Below, in pieces: positions 29,627 through 38,165 of a stretch of DNA of 64,000 bases. The DNA is from Prorocentrum cordatum (Eukaryota; Sar; Dinophyceae; Prorocentrales; Prorocentraceae): contig CAUYUJ010015294.1 of assembly GCA_963575745.1 (NCBI GenBank), forward strand, positions 699,001-763,000, given 5' to 3'. The position numbers and the translations under genes are program-made. The first letter of the stretch is position 1. Every line of letters begins with the position of its first letter. The notes below the pieces were generated by a model that saw only the letters and a list, made by a program, of their open reading frames with translations, made no database searches and had not been told where the DNA came from.

Positions 29627-31062
29627 TGAGCCTCTCTTATGTTTCCCCCACGTGACGTTGATTTGAGTTCCAACAATCTTGGGACTATCATTCGGAAAAC
29701 CCGAAAACTTCGACCGTCCCTGACGGAAACGCGCGCTAAGCTGTGTGCGGCCAAGGCGTACGGTTGGAAAGTAAAACCATCATCTTGTAGTTTCTGCACC
29801 AGGTCTCCAAAGTAGACCCAGCCCCCCGACGATCTAGCATAGTCGGAGCAATGCCTCGCGATGTATACAGCACATTGGCCTATCCTTTTGGCCAGATCAT
29901 CCGATCGGAAGCTCAGGCCACTCCAGGTGTCCGAATTGCCTAGGGCAGCCGGGTTCTCATCGTCATCTTCTCCAACTATAAGTGGCTGCAGGCACGCATA
30001 GGTTCCAGGAGTAAACCCGTCTGGAACGCCATCGGAATGAAACTCGGCTCTAATGTCATCCTTTGCTTGTGCGAAAGATACGTCGTCCTCTTTGAGGCCC
30101 GCCAATATTGCAAAGATTGGATTTTCCGCAAACTCTGCCATGTATCGAAGCGTAATTCCTGTTCGACTGCTGATGGCTTCGATGCGCGGTGGTACAGGGC
30201 CCGTAATATGGGCGCCCTGGAGCATCTGCTTTAGAGGTTCAGGCGTCGCCTGAAGTATGTGTTGGCGTTCTTCTGTTGTCACATACAATCGTTTTTCTTT
30301 AAATACAGCAGCATGCCCCACTGTTACGTCTCGATCCCCATCGGTGGGGCCCCTGTACCTCGGCTGACCCTGTCTTTCATCTGGAGCAAGTGGAAGACTC
30401 GATCTGCGAAACATATTCGCAGACGCCAGTCCAAACGGAAAAGTCTCGTCATCCATTGACTCTAGAAACTGAGGATCATTCGCGTATGGGAACATTGTAC
30501 ACAAGTCCTCCGTTCCTGTGTCCGTCTCATGGACCTCCGGGTGGCCTGAGGCCCCCGGTGGCGGCTGAGCTGCGTGTTTGGGAACATGTGTTGTCCCTTC
30601 ATTGGGAACGTGTAGTGTCCCTTCGTCTGACGGCACTTGTGTTGGACTCGATGGTTCATCTTGTGCCTCATGGCGCCTCTCTTGTTCCGCTCCGGTTGAG
30701 CCGGGCGGAGGCATCGGAAGGTTCTCCGTCGCAGCTGAGCCGGACGGAGGGGCAGGACGAATAGGCACTCTAACCTTGCTCCCAGACCCACCTGGCTCTT
30801 TACGTCTTGACCACCGAGGTCTCTCCGCTATCATCGGAGCGCGCACATAATTATTGTCCCACTTCAAAATCTGTTCGACAATAGCATCAGCAAGTTCACT
30901 CCATGCAGCGGAATATGTGTTCAGCTCCTCAAGTTCGTATTGTACGTTTGTCTCGTAAACACATTTTGCTGTCTTAATATATGATGCAGCAGCAACTCTG
31001 AACCTTTTCATCGGAAGAGTTTCGGCTAGGGCGTCGTGCGCACTCGATCGCAACCCTCTCAA
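29320..31062 (-). CDS. Accessory protein with N-terminal half of a Tpt1/KptA-like block
   Basis: 580 codons in frame 0. It follows the stop of the preceding ORF in the same frame with no other stop between; the first AUG is at LPMKRFRV, since the frame opens with UUG. The N-terminal 200 residues are disordered and Pro-rich. Toward the end, AVYIARHCSDYARSSGGWVY, FGDLVQKLQDDGF and SVRDGRSFRVF resemble the RHG, GFVPxxELL and KxRFxL elements of Tpt1/KptA. The remaining signature lies in frame 1 beyond the GGGAAAC heptamer at 29641-29647, so the last 110 codons listed here are probably shadow. Tpt1 removes a splice-junction 2'-phosphate from RNA; activity here is unproven. Confidence 0.5.
   Translation of the reverse strand: MRGLRSSAHDALAETLPMKRFRVAAASYIKTAKCVYETNVQYELEELNTYSAAWSELADAIVEQILKWDNNYVRAPMIAERPRWSRRKEPGGSGSKVRVPIRPAPPSGSAATENLPMPPPGSTGAEQERRHEAQDEPSSPTQVPSDEGTLHVPNEGTTHVPKHAAQPPPGASGHPEVHETDTGTEDLCTMFPYANDPQFLESMDDETFPFGLASANMFRRSSLPLAPDERQGQPRYRGPTDGDRDVTVGHAAVFKEKRLYVTTEERQHILQATPEPLKQMLQGAHITGPVPPRIEAISSRTGITLRYMAEFAENPIFAILAGLKEDDVSFAQAKDDIRAEFHSDGVPDGFTPGTYACLQPLIVGEDDDENPAALGNSDTWSGLSFRSDDLAKRIGQCAVYIARHCSDYARSSGGWVYFGDLVQKLQDDGFTFQPYALAAHSLARVSVRDGRSFRVFRMIVPRLLELKSTSRGGNIREAHCKRITEERCQYPYSIGHARDIQRSLLQSKECMSRATLAKSEVTDLFPIVQTYRHFWNLRVDMFASRRETLGFATPQITNCCACFRHTIAQICQIPQIFLRG
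29641..29647 (-). promoter_or_regulatory. Candidate -1 frameshift heptamer GGGAAAC
   Basis: Read in frame 0 the coding strand is G GGA AAC, the X XXY YYZ form needed for simultaneous -1 slippage, and slipping by one base enters exactly the frame that carries the QGHS motif. It also ends a G5 run, so loss of one G by mutation or sequencing error explains the break equally well. Confidence 0.35.
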
Positions 31063-31074
31063 GCGGTAAAAGAA

Positions 31075-32013
31075 TTATTTTTCATTTCTCAACGCCGATC
31101 TGGCTCTCGGGGGCTCAAAATGCATACATGAGACCTCTTTTAGTGTCATTAAGATGGCAGTAATGTCATCGTTTCCCTCCGAATCAGGCGAATCCTGAGA
31201 TGAATGATCCCCGTCTGACTGAGCCGCGGGGCTTGCGTCGTGCATATCCAATAGATCGTCGTTTCCATCTCTTCCAGGAGCACCAGCTTCAACTGAGGCA
31301 GCCTTCGCCGCGGTATGCGGGGCGTGCGCTGATCGGGACCGTTCACCTGTGGAGCTGCCATCGATACGAGGCGGATCGTCTCGGCGCCTGGTCCAACTGG
31401 GTGCCTGTTTGGAGGGTGCTTGTTGGGAGCGAAGCTCATTTCCCTGAGGGCTCTGAGCTGCAGGCGCGGAGCCAGAAACGCTTGCCCCGGTGAATATGTT
31501 TAATTCGGGCGGAGGGTCACGAACGCTCGGCCTCCAAGGTCTGCTGCCAACTGCGTCTGCGCCACTCGACTTAGCCGGTGGCCGGGCAGTCATAGGAGCA
31601 GCGGGGTCTCCATCAAATCGAGGCATCTTTGCTGGCGGTTGACCTAAGTTCTCCGACCTGGGATCGAGCCTCGGTGGAGGGGCCTTCTTGGGAGAAATCT
31701 CTTTCGCAGGTGGAGCATGTTCCTGCCTAGTAATATTCAGCCGATGGCCCGGGGGATTCGTTGGAGCATGAATCGCCGGCGGGGCCCTCTTGGCGGGAAT
31801 TTCTTTCGGTCCACCAGGAGGAGGAGGAACAGGGGGCCGACTGGCAGCCATAGGGGGCGGCGCTTTGTAGGTCCTCTCTGGCTTCGCAGATGCCTTTCCT
31901 AGGTCAGGAAAATCCTTTTTTATCCACTGAGAACGGAATGCCCGGCGGCTTAGCCGCCGGCCCCTTCTCGCCCCCTTTAGCTGCCCTCTCCTTCTCCTGT
32001 CTATTCTGCTCAA
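31075..32013 (-). CDS. Pro-rich basic accessory ORF of element 3
   Basis: 312 codons, of which the first 30 or so overlap the upstream ORF. Low-complexity and probably disordered: long Pro/Ala/Lys stretches (PPVPPPPGGPKEIPAKRAPP) then an acidic C-terminal 60 residues. The upstream ORF runs into it through an A6 run near 31920; removing one A joins them at a point where both sequences look coding. It contains three of the element's hairpins (31209, 31561 and 31942). It could be a linker or a nucleic-acid-binding region; no domain is recognised. Confidence 0.5.
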   Translation of the reverse strand: MSRIDRRRRGQLKGARRGRRLSRRAFRSQWIKKDFPDLGKASAKPERTYKAPPPMAASRPPVPPPPGGPKEIPAKRAPPAIHAPTNPPGHRLNITRQEHAPPAKEISPKKAPPPRLDPRSENLGQPPAKMPRFDGDPAAPMTARPPAKSSGADAVGSRPWRPSVRDPPPELNIFTGASVSGSAPAAQSPQGNELRSQQAPSKQAPSWTRRRDDPPRIDGSSTGERSRSAHAPHTAAKAASVEAGAPGRDGNDDLLDMHDASPAAQSDGDHSSQDSPDSEGNDDITAILMTLKEVSCMHFEPPRARSALRNEK

Positions 32014-32779
32014 CCAACTGAACTGATCTCTCCGAGGCCTCGCCCCTATGTATTGCGTGGATCTTGGTCAGTCTGACTCCTTTCTCTTGGAGCCAAGGCC
32101 AGATATCATCGTATTTTCCTTCGTCCGTTTCGCCTTGTCCCCTTAGATAGGGGCTCTCTCCCTTTTGCCATTCGAAAGAAGTCAAGCCTGGGACCCAGGC
32201 CTTTTGAGCATCCTGGACTTTGTTCGTGGCCTCAGTCTGATCTTGATCTCGATACCTTTCGAACTCAAAGTCCACTTCCAGGTTCCATTCTTTATCTCTG
32301 GCAACATGCAGCAAATGTGTCCACGCATCAATAACCCGCAGTGCTGCTGCAGCCCAATGATAGAGAAACAACTCGCGTAAAACATCAGTCTCTGGATTAC
32401 TCACGCACTGGACCGGTGATCCTTTAATAGACTTTGTCGTCTTGGCATAGTAGACAATCTCGGCCGTGACCCAAATGACATCTCCAATAGTTTCCTCCGC
32501 AATGGAGTAAGTGGTGTGAGTAATGGGATTGTCAGAACACGGAAATGAGTACACCCCAACCACATTTGTTTTCACGCTTCCACCGTATTTGGGATCTGAG
32601 AGAAGCAATTGATGGCCCTCCAAAATAGCATGAAGGGTGGTCACTGACGTACCATGTGACTGCTTTGACCAGCTGGCGGATGAGTCCGAGACTTCCGCAA
32701 GCTTCTCTTTTGTCACGAATAAAGGCAACGATAATTCGACGCAGCGAGCTTTGCCAACTCTGTGGTATGTCGTCCTCAA
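31904..32779 (-). CDS. Element 3 accessory ORF, unknown function
   Basis: 291 codons in frame 1. The first 80 overlap the end of the upstream ORF, so the start is uncertain (the frame opens with UUG, not AUG). The middle is compact and plausible as a folded domain (VIWVTAEIVYYAKTTKSIKG, ELFLYHWAAAALRVIDAWTH). The C terminus is charged and coiled (VQLVEQNRQEKERAAKGGEK). I do not recognise it. It ends where the A6 run shifts the frame into the Pro-rich ORF. Confidence 0.5.
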   Translation of the reverse strand: MRTTYHRVGKARCVELSLPLFVTKEKLAEVSDSSASWSKQSHGTSVTTLHAILEGHQLLLSDPKYGGSVKTNVVGVYSFPCSDNPITHTTYSIAEETIGDVIWVTAEIVYYAKTTKSIKGSPVQCVSNPETDVLRELFLYHWAAAALRVIDAWTHLLHVARDKEWNLEVDFEFERYRDQDQTEATNKVQDAQKAWVPGLTSFEWQKGESPYLRGQGETDEGKYDDIWPWLQEKGVRLTKIHAIHRGEASERSVQLVEQNRQEKERAAKGGEKGPAAKPPGIPFSVDKKGFS

Positions 32780-34944
32780 CTGGGCCCAACCAATTCAAGC
32801 GGTCAGCCACCGTGGCGCTCCGCTTCGATACCGACCTATCTGCTTTGATCCTGAAGAAACGAGCCCAGTTCGGCACTAGATAGTTCCGTGTCATCGGCGG
32901 AACTCTCGTCGTTTCCTGAAGCATCTGGTAGGCAAGCCACGCTTGGCTATTAGCATATTTTAGAATCGTTTTCCGTTGCCAGCTTTGGAGAGGCTCTTTT
33001 CCCTCGGCGATCTCAGCAGCACGCCCCTCTTCCCCTGGGTATGCGTTAAACGGCATCATACCCCGGTGAAGTTTGCCGCTGGCAACTGTAAATGGGCAAA
33101 GGAAACCATAATGAGTAATCTGTCCTGTCGTTGCATCTTTTACAAGCAGATTCTTTATCTGCTCATGCACCTGATGGATCGGCCAAAAATATTCTTCCTC
33201 TCCAGGGCATCCATCTTTCGGCCCCCTCGGAAACTTGTAGTCCTTACTGAGCCTAGACAATTTACCCTGAGGGCATTTCTCACGGATGGTTCTTTTTGCT
33301 GTTTCCCCAGGTGTCTCGATGTCTTTGATATTGGTTGGAAGAGCCAACGGAGGGGCGCGTGGTGATTGAGCCGTCTTCGCGCTAGAACCAGAGCCCGTTT
33401 CGGCTGAGCCGACGGGATTGGGCTTGTCGGTCGCAGTGACAGCGCCAGGTTGACCGGCCGACACTTCAGTAAATACAAGGGCCGCTATGCCACCTGGCGT
33501 TGCACTACTCGCCGCAACAGCGAAGCCGCTCGGTATCGCCGTCGGCGCTGCTTTGTTAAATTCTTTGAGTGCAGCACGCATTGGCTCATCGTTTTGCACT
33601 CCCTCGGTCGCTGGTCTCTGGGTTTTTCCCCTCGGTGGCATTCCAAAACAAAAGATTTCTCCGCGGGGCAAAAAGTAAGCATCATCCGTCCACGGGAAGA
33701 AATCACCATAAACAGCCGCCTTTTCAAGGAAGCCTTTAAATTCATTTGAATGAAACGAGTGCATTGCGCCACCTCCAGTTCCGTTTGAAACGGCTGGGAA
33801 CTCTTTATCGGTCAATGATTCCCTGAATGGGAGCGCACCAAGTATCGACCTGGGAATGTTGCCTTCTGCGGGGGACCAGCCCTGCCAGTGCATGACAAGG
33901 TCTCGGACTTTTGCCTCCTCTTTGGCGTGCCCGTCCTCCCTCACGGGGCATTTTATGCGGCCATCCCCGACGGCTGAGCCGCCGGCAGGCTGACAGAACA
34001 ATAATACAGCCAGTTTGGCTGTCTTAATCATGTAGTCGGCACACAATTGGGCGGCAATGGCTTGTCGGAATTTGCCCCCATCATTCAGTTTATAGTCCTG
34101 GTGGCTAGCAGTGAAATGGAAAACGCCCCCTGGACGGTGCCTAAGCTGTCGGTAGAGGCTGACGCCGTCAAGAATCCTTATTCTGGGGAACAGACCTATT
34201 GTTTGGTAGTTTTCAATCCGACGATTCATTCTGGCTCGGACCACGGTGGCAACATCGTCCCACATCGGACCGTCACCGTTATCACCTTCTTGCCAGCACC
34301 TCGAGTCCCCGCCGATATACATTATATCTATAGTCCCCTGATGGGACCGTTGCATTATATCATCGATCAAATCCACGGCGCCCTTTATCATCTGTCTGAG
34401 GCTCCCTGCAAATGCGAGCGGGTTCTCATATATTTTGCGTCCACTGCCCACTCCGTTTAATTTGCCCGAATTATCGACTATGTCGTTGAAGTTCCAGAAA
34501 GTGAAGCGAATTGGAGCGTGTGTCCCTTCTTCATAAGACCATTGTTCACCCCCACCGAAAGTTCGCAGAGGCGCCGGCAAGACCTTTGATTTGTGCTCCA
34601 CTTATAGCTGCCTGTACGCTTCCGAATACTGATTGTCGCAGGTTGAACTCAGGCATAAGGCTCGACTTAGGCGCCCCCGATGCGTCCTTGAACACAATCG
34701 TAGAATCAGAAACAATATGAACAGAACATGACCAACTATGATATGACCCACTCTGCGCCTGGGTCAGCGGGCGGAAGAAATCCGTCACATGTTTCCCCGT
34801 GGGCGACATAGCGGCAAGATCTTCTCCCGTGAACGGAATCCACGAGTGACCATTGACTTCAGCGATCTTTGTGATCGCCTGACAATTTTTGACAAAATCC
34901 AAGATATTCGACCACAATTTCATCTTCGGGTCCGCGACCTCCAT
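32532..34944 (-). pseudogene. Long accessory protein, split by a G-run frame change
   Basis: Two overlapping frames, 34944-34546 (132 codons, AUG start) and 34601-32532 (689 codons), appear to be one protein broken at a G5 run near 34563. Possible SGNH-hydrolase-like landmarks are VHIVSDSTIVF, MYIGGDSRCW and, later, HFTASHQDYKLNDGGKFRQA, but the fit is weak. A Thr/Ala/Pro-rich linker (about residues 340-440 of the longer part) precedes a second helical region ending in IVAFIRDKREACGSLGL. Function unknown; the SGNH reading is a guess. Confidence 0.45.
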
Positions 34945-35240
34945 ATCGAGTTCCAGGATTTCCTACACCTTCCCTCGACATCCATTCCGGGGGGGCTTCG
35001 GATCACGCCCAAACCTCCCTTGCACCCGAAGATGCTCGAAGACGTTCCAGGGGCCGCGACCGAGGTAAGGTCGATCTTCGGGCTCGGGTTCTGTCACTGC
35101 GGGCCCCGAGTCCGGCGGCCCGCCTCCTCCTCCTCCCCCTGAGGGAGGGTCATCTCCTGAGGGGAACCCGCCAGATGGCGGCTGCTCCCCATCCCCGCCG
35201 GCTGAGCCGCGGGGTGGGGCACCGCCACTACCCCCACTGG

Positions 35241-35630
35241 CTAAGCCAGGAGGGTTTCGGTGTAGGGAGGCTGGCCGGCAGGTGGTTCGCCAGCCGCCTG
35301 TTTCCCGGTCCCAGGGTCATCCAATGATGGCTGATTTTGGCCCGCAACTGCTGGTAGGCTTTCCTCGGCGATCGGGTCGTCGGGCGCCTCCGTTGCAGTC
35401 CTTGGCTTCTTTTGCGGTGAGTCCTCATCAGCATCTGGGTCGAGTCCGTCTCCAGCAAGCCATTCCTCGAAATTCTGTGGCCTCTTCCAGGGGCGTTGTC
35501 TTTTCCTCCAGTGCACGGCCTGATTGGGTGCATCCTCGAAGTATGCCACCTTTGCGGCGGCGGTAAGGGCTCCCTCGACCACGTGCACCGGTGCGCTGTA
35601 TTTTCCTTTGACCACTGGAAGAGCGAACAT
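35241..35630 (-). CDS. Small acidic accessory ORF of element 3
   Basis: 129 codons from AUG, two codons after the stop of the preceding ORF and in the same frame. It is acidic and Pro-rich in its second half (DGLDPDADEDSPQKK). Its stop, UAG, falls in the loop of a hairpin (35237-35249): other hairpins of this family read GCT-CAG in this frame where this one reads GCT-TAG, so a C-to-T change in the loop probably created the stop. The frame then stays open for about 50 codons. 34945-35240 holds only that remnant and low-complexity Gly/Glu-rich sequence. Confidence 0.5.
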   Translation of the reverse strand: MFALPVVKGKYSAPVHVVEGALTAAAKVAYFEDAPNQAVHWRKRQRPWKRPQNFEEWLAGDGLDPDADEDSPQKKPRTATEAPDDPIAEESLPAVAGQNQPSLDDPGTGKQAAGEPPAGQPPYTETLLA

Positions 35631-35636
35631 CGTTCT

Positions 35637-36596
35637 TTATTCTTCCCCAATGGCTGAGCCATGGGGGGGCTTTCGGGGGGAAGGCCCCCGAACGTCAATC
35701 CAGACCTGCGGGAAGCCTTTTCTCCAGTGATCCCCCACTGGCACGCTCGCATAGTTTCCCCAGGGGGTCTCGCACCGAACGGCTGTGCCGACGGTAGGAC
35801 CAAATACTTCTCCCGGCTCGAGCGGCCGCACTATGCCACGATGTCCCCCTGGGGGCTTCGCGTGCACCCTACTGATCAGCTTCGTCTTCTCATCAAGATG
35901 CGTCAGAAGAAACGTTCCCACGGGGATTTTGTCGACGTCAGGAGGGGCACAATCGAAACGGCAAGTGGCCTTCCGCTCAAACATAATCCAATGCACGGTC
36001 CATGGATCTTGCGAGACCTGGGAGTATAAACGCTGGAATATCGTCTGAGATGTTGATTCCAGGTCCGCCCTCAATGCAGTCACGACAGCGTCATTTCTCG
36101 TATAGAGTATATCGTTCTTCCACATCGTGTAGCGCCAACCCCAGCCTTTTGGCGGCGCAAACTTAGTAGCCCCGTCTTTGGGTCGCGGTCGGGACCATTC
36201 CCTTAGTTTGTCAGGGAGGCACTTGAAGGCCGCTTTGTTTCTCCATGAGTCGACGTCTTCAACGATGGGGTCAGCCGCTTTCTTTGAGCGAGTGTTGTCC
36301 TGGGGGGCAGTCTCAGCTGCCCTTTTCTTAACACTTGTTCCCTGATTGATGGTCTCGGCATCAGTTTCCATTTCAGTATCAATCTCGGACACAATGTCAT
36401 TTGGGCTAAAGTGGTCGTTTCTTGTCCAATCCGGCTGAGCCGGTGGGCAAGCCTTCCCGCTCGGCTGAGCCGGCGTCGAGGCGTTTCGAACTGCGGCGAG
36501 GAGAGCATTGTTATAATCCTCTTCCTCCCTGCTCTCGTCTACAACAACGTCGGAATCAAACTCATCCACGATGTCATCATAATGGATAGAGATCAC
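35637..36596 (-). CDS. Element 3 accessory ORF, unknown function
   Basis: 319 codons; the frame opens with GUG, so the true start is unclear. The N-terminal 100 residues are acidic and disordered (VDEFDSDVVVDESREEED). Residues about 130-300 look folded, with GWGWRYTMWKNDILYTRND, DPWTVHWIMFERKATCRFDC and GTFLLTHLDEKTKLISRV. No family is recognised. Three hairpins of the repeat family lie within it. It follows the methyltransferase-like ORF and a 76-codon Arg-rich tail (36601-36831). Confidence 0.5.
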   Translation of the reverse strand: MISIHYDDIVDEFDSDVVVDESREEEDYNNALLAAVRNASTPAQPSGKACPPAQPDWTRNDHFSPNDIVSEIDTEMETDAETINQGTSVKKRAAETAPQDNTRSKKAADPIVEDVDSWRNKAAFKCLPDKLREWSRPRPKDGATKFAPPKGWGWRYTMWKNDILYTRNDAVVTALRADLESTSQTIFQRLYSQVSQDPWTVHWIMFERKATCRFDCAPPDVDKIPVGTFLLTHLDEKTKLISRVHAKPPGGHRGIVRPLEPGEVFGPTVGTAVRCETPWGNYASVPVGDHWRKGFPQVWIDVRGPSPRKPPHGSAIGEE

Positions 36597-36837
36597 GTCT
36601 TCACCCGGCGGCGCAAACCGCCTTCTTCCTCAGCGGTCGGCACACGGGTTCAGTCGTTGATCTCTCCGGCACGCGGAAACCGAGGCGAGCGAGATTCGAG
36701 CAGTCGCCGCAAAGCAACCGCTCGCCTCTACGGGGGGCCGGTTGCGGGGCAGCCCGCGCAGGCTGTCGAGCCGAAACGGCAGCGGCGCATATAGGATTGG
36801 GAAAAGGAGTAGGACGACGACGAGACGACACAACTCC

Positions 36838-37974
36838 CTATGCGGCATTGGCGACGGCAAAATGAACCTGCTTGGCAAAATCATCAGTGCACACCTCAGA
36901 GCTCTTACACTCTCGTCCTCTAGCCTCAACATGCTCCTGTGCGCCATCACACCTATGCTCTAACCCCTCCGCAATAATGGGAGAGGTGGTGGCTATCGTC
37001 CAGGGCTTTTTCATGAAATTACCATTGCTATCCTTCAATCCGCATGCGCACCCGTGTAACGCCGTCTTGACAAATCCCAACTCTCGAAGACAACTCTTTA
37101 CCTGTGGATCTCTCCAATAATTACATTGGGTAGGCCACACAATACATACAACGCCCCCCGCTTTGTGCACAGCACGGGCAATCTCACGGAAATTCCAAAA
37201 CAAGTATCGGAAGTCGGTTCTAATGCCCCGAAGCCTACGCATAGCCCTATGATTTCCAATACGGAAATAATACGCCTCGTTCACATATTGCCAGGGGGAG
37301 CCTCCTGTACACGGCATGGAGCCCCATAGCGTGATATGTTTTCCCTTGAACGTAGCTATATCGTTCAACGCTATTTTGAGTCCCTCATCCGTCCTCATGT
37401 CGCCCTTCTCGGTGTATCGAATCACTTTACACGAGTTGTCAACGAAATTCTTCGGGTCTCCTATTCTACTTTGGGGGCCGCAACAGTACTCTAACAAAAG
37501 TCTGTCCCCGGTCCACTGAGTGGCCGGGGCGCAATCTTCTCGAATTATAAATTCTGTGTATCTCGTCCATCTGCTAAGGCAATAATCGCCGTCGCTAGAA
37601 TCGCCATCTGAGTCGTATTCAAATGGGTGATGACACCTGCTTTCTTCGTCACGCCAATTATCGGTGCGATCTATCGCCAATCCTCGTTGGGAATTGACGG
37701 CATAGGTGCGACGTTTATCATCCAATTTATTGAATTCGACGGGGCAATCACCGATTGCCGGCATGAATGTGACAAGTCTCGGAACATAGTGGTATCGTTT
37801 CAAACTCTGTCCTTGTTTCACCCATTCATCCCTTTTGTCAGAGAAGTTGGCAGCCACCGCAGAGTGCGGATTATGACGCGGGCGATTTTCGTTAGAAACA
37901 TCCTCCATATCTTCAGGCCTCATGGAAGGCTCTGGCTCGCTTTCACTATCCGATATTCCAAACGTGGTTTTCAT
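36838..37974 (-). CDS. Methyltransferase-like protein of element 3
   Basis: 378 codons, AUG to stop, with no break. The N-terminal 60 residues are acidic. The core starts with GDRLLLEYCCGPQSRIG (a cofactor-loop-like strand), then HITLWGSMPCTGGSPWQYVN, CIVWPTQCNYWRD, and GCACGLKDSNGNFMKKPWTI. The PC...PW, P, GCACGLK, KKxW series parallels the blocks in elements 1 and 2, and GCACGLK is identical in element 2. Here it is a separate ORF after RNase H, whereas in the other two it lies between protease and integrase. The family looks like a Rossmann-type methyltransferase related to cytosine-5 enzymes; substrate and activity are unknown. Confidence 0.6.
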   Translation of the reverse strand: MKTTFGISDSESEPEPSMRPEDMEDVSNENRPRHNPHSAVAANFSDKRDEWVKQGQSLKRYHYVPRLVTFMPAIGDCPVEFNKLDDKRRTYAVNSQRGLAIDRTDNWRDEESRCHHPFEYDSDGDSSDGDYCLSRWTRYTEFIIREDCAPATQWTGDRLLLEYCCGPQSRIGDPKNFVDNSCKVIRYTEKGDMRTDEGLKIALNDIATFKGKHITLWGSMPCTGGSPWQYVNEAYYFRIGNHRAMRRLRGIRTDFRYLFWNFREIARAVHKAGGVVCIVWPTQCNYWRDPQVKSCLRELGFVKTALHGCACGLKDSNGNFMKKPWTIATTSPIIAEGLEHRCDGAQEHVEARGRECKSSEVCTDDFAKQVHFAVANAA

Positions 37975-38165
37975 TTCGCAATCAGAACTTATTTTGGTTG
38001 TGTTCTCGATCGCTCTCGTTTTCTCGGAGCTTCTGCTGAGCCTTCTTTGCCCTCTCGAGGAGTGATATGACCTGCAACATCAGCTGAGCTGATTGCATTC
38101 GCAATCGATAATGCCTCCTCGGCTTGGCCGGGGGCAGCCGCAACGGGCTTTCCTTTGTTGGGGCG

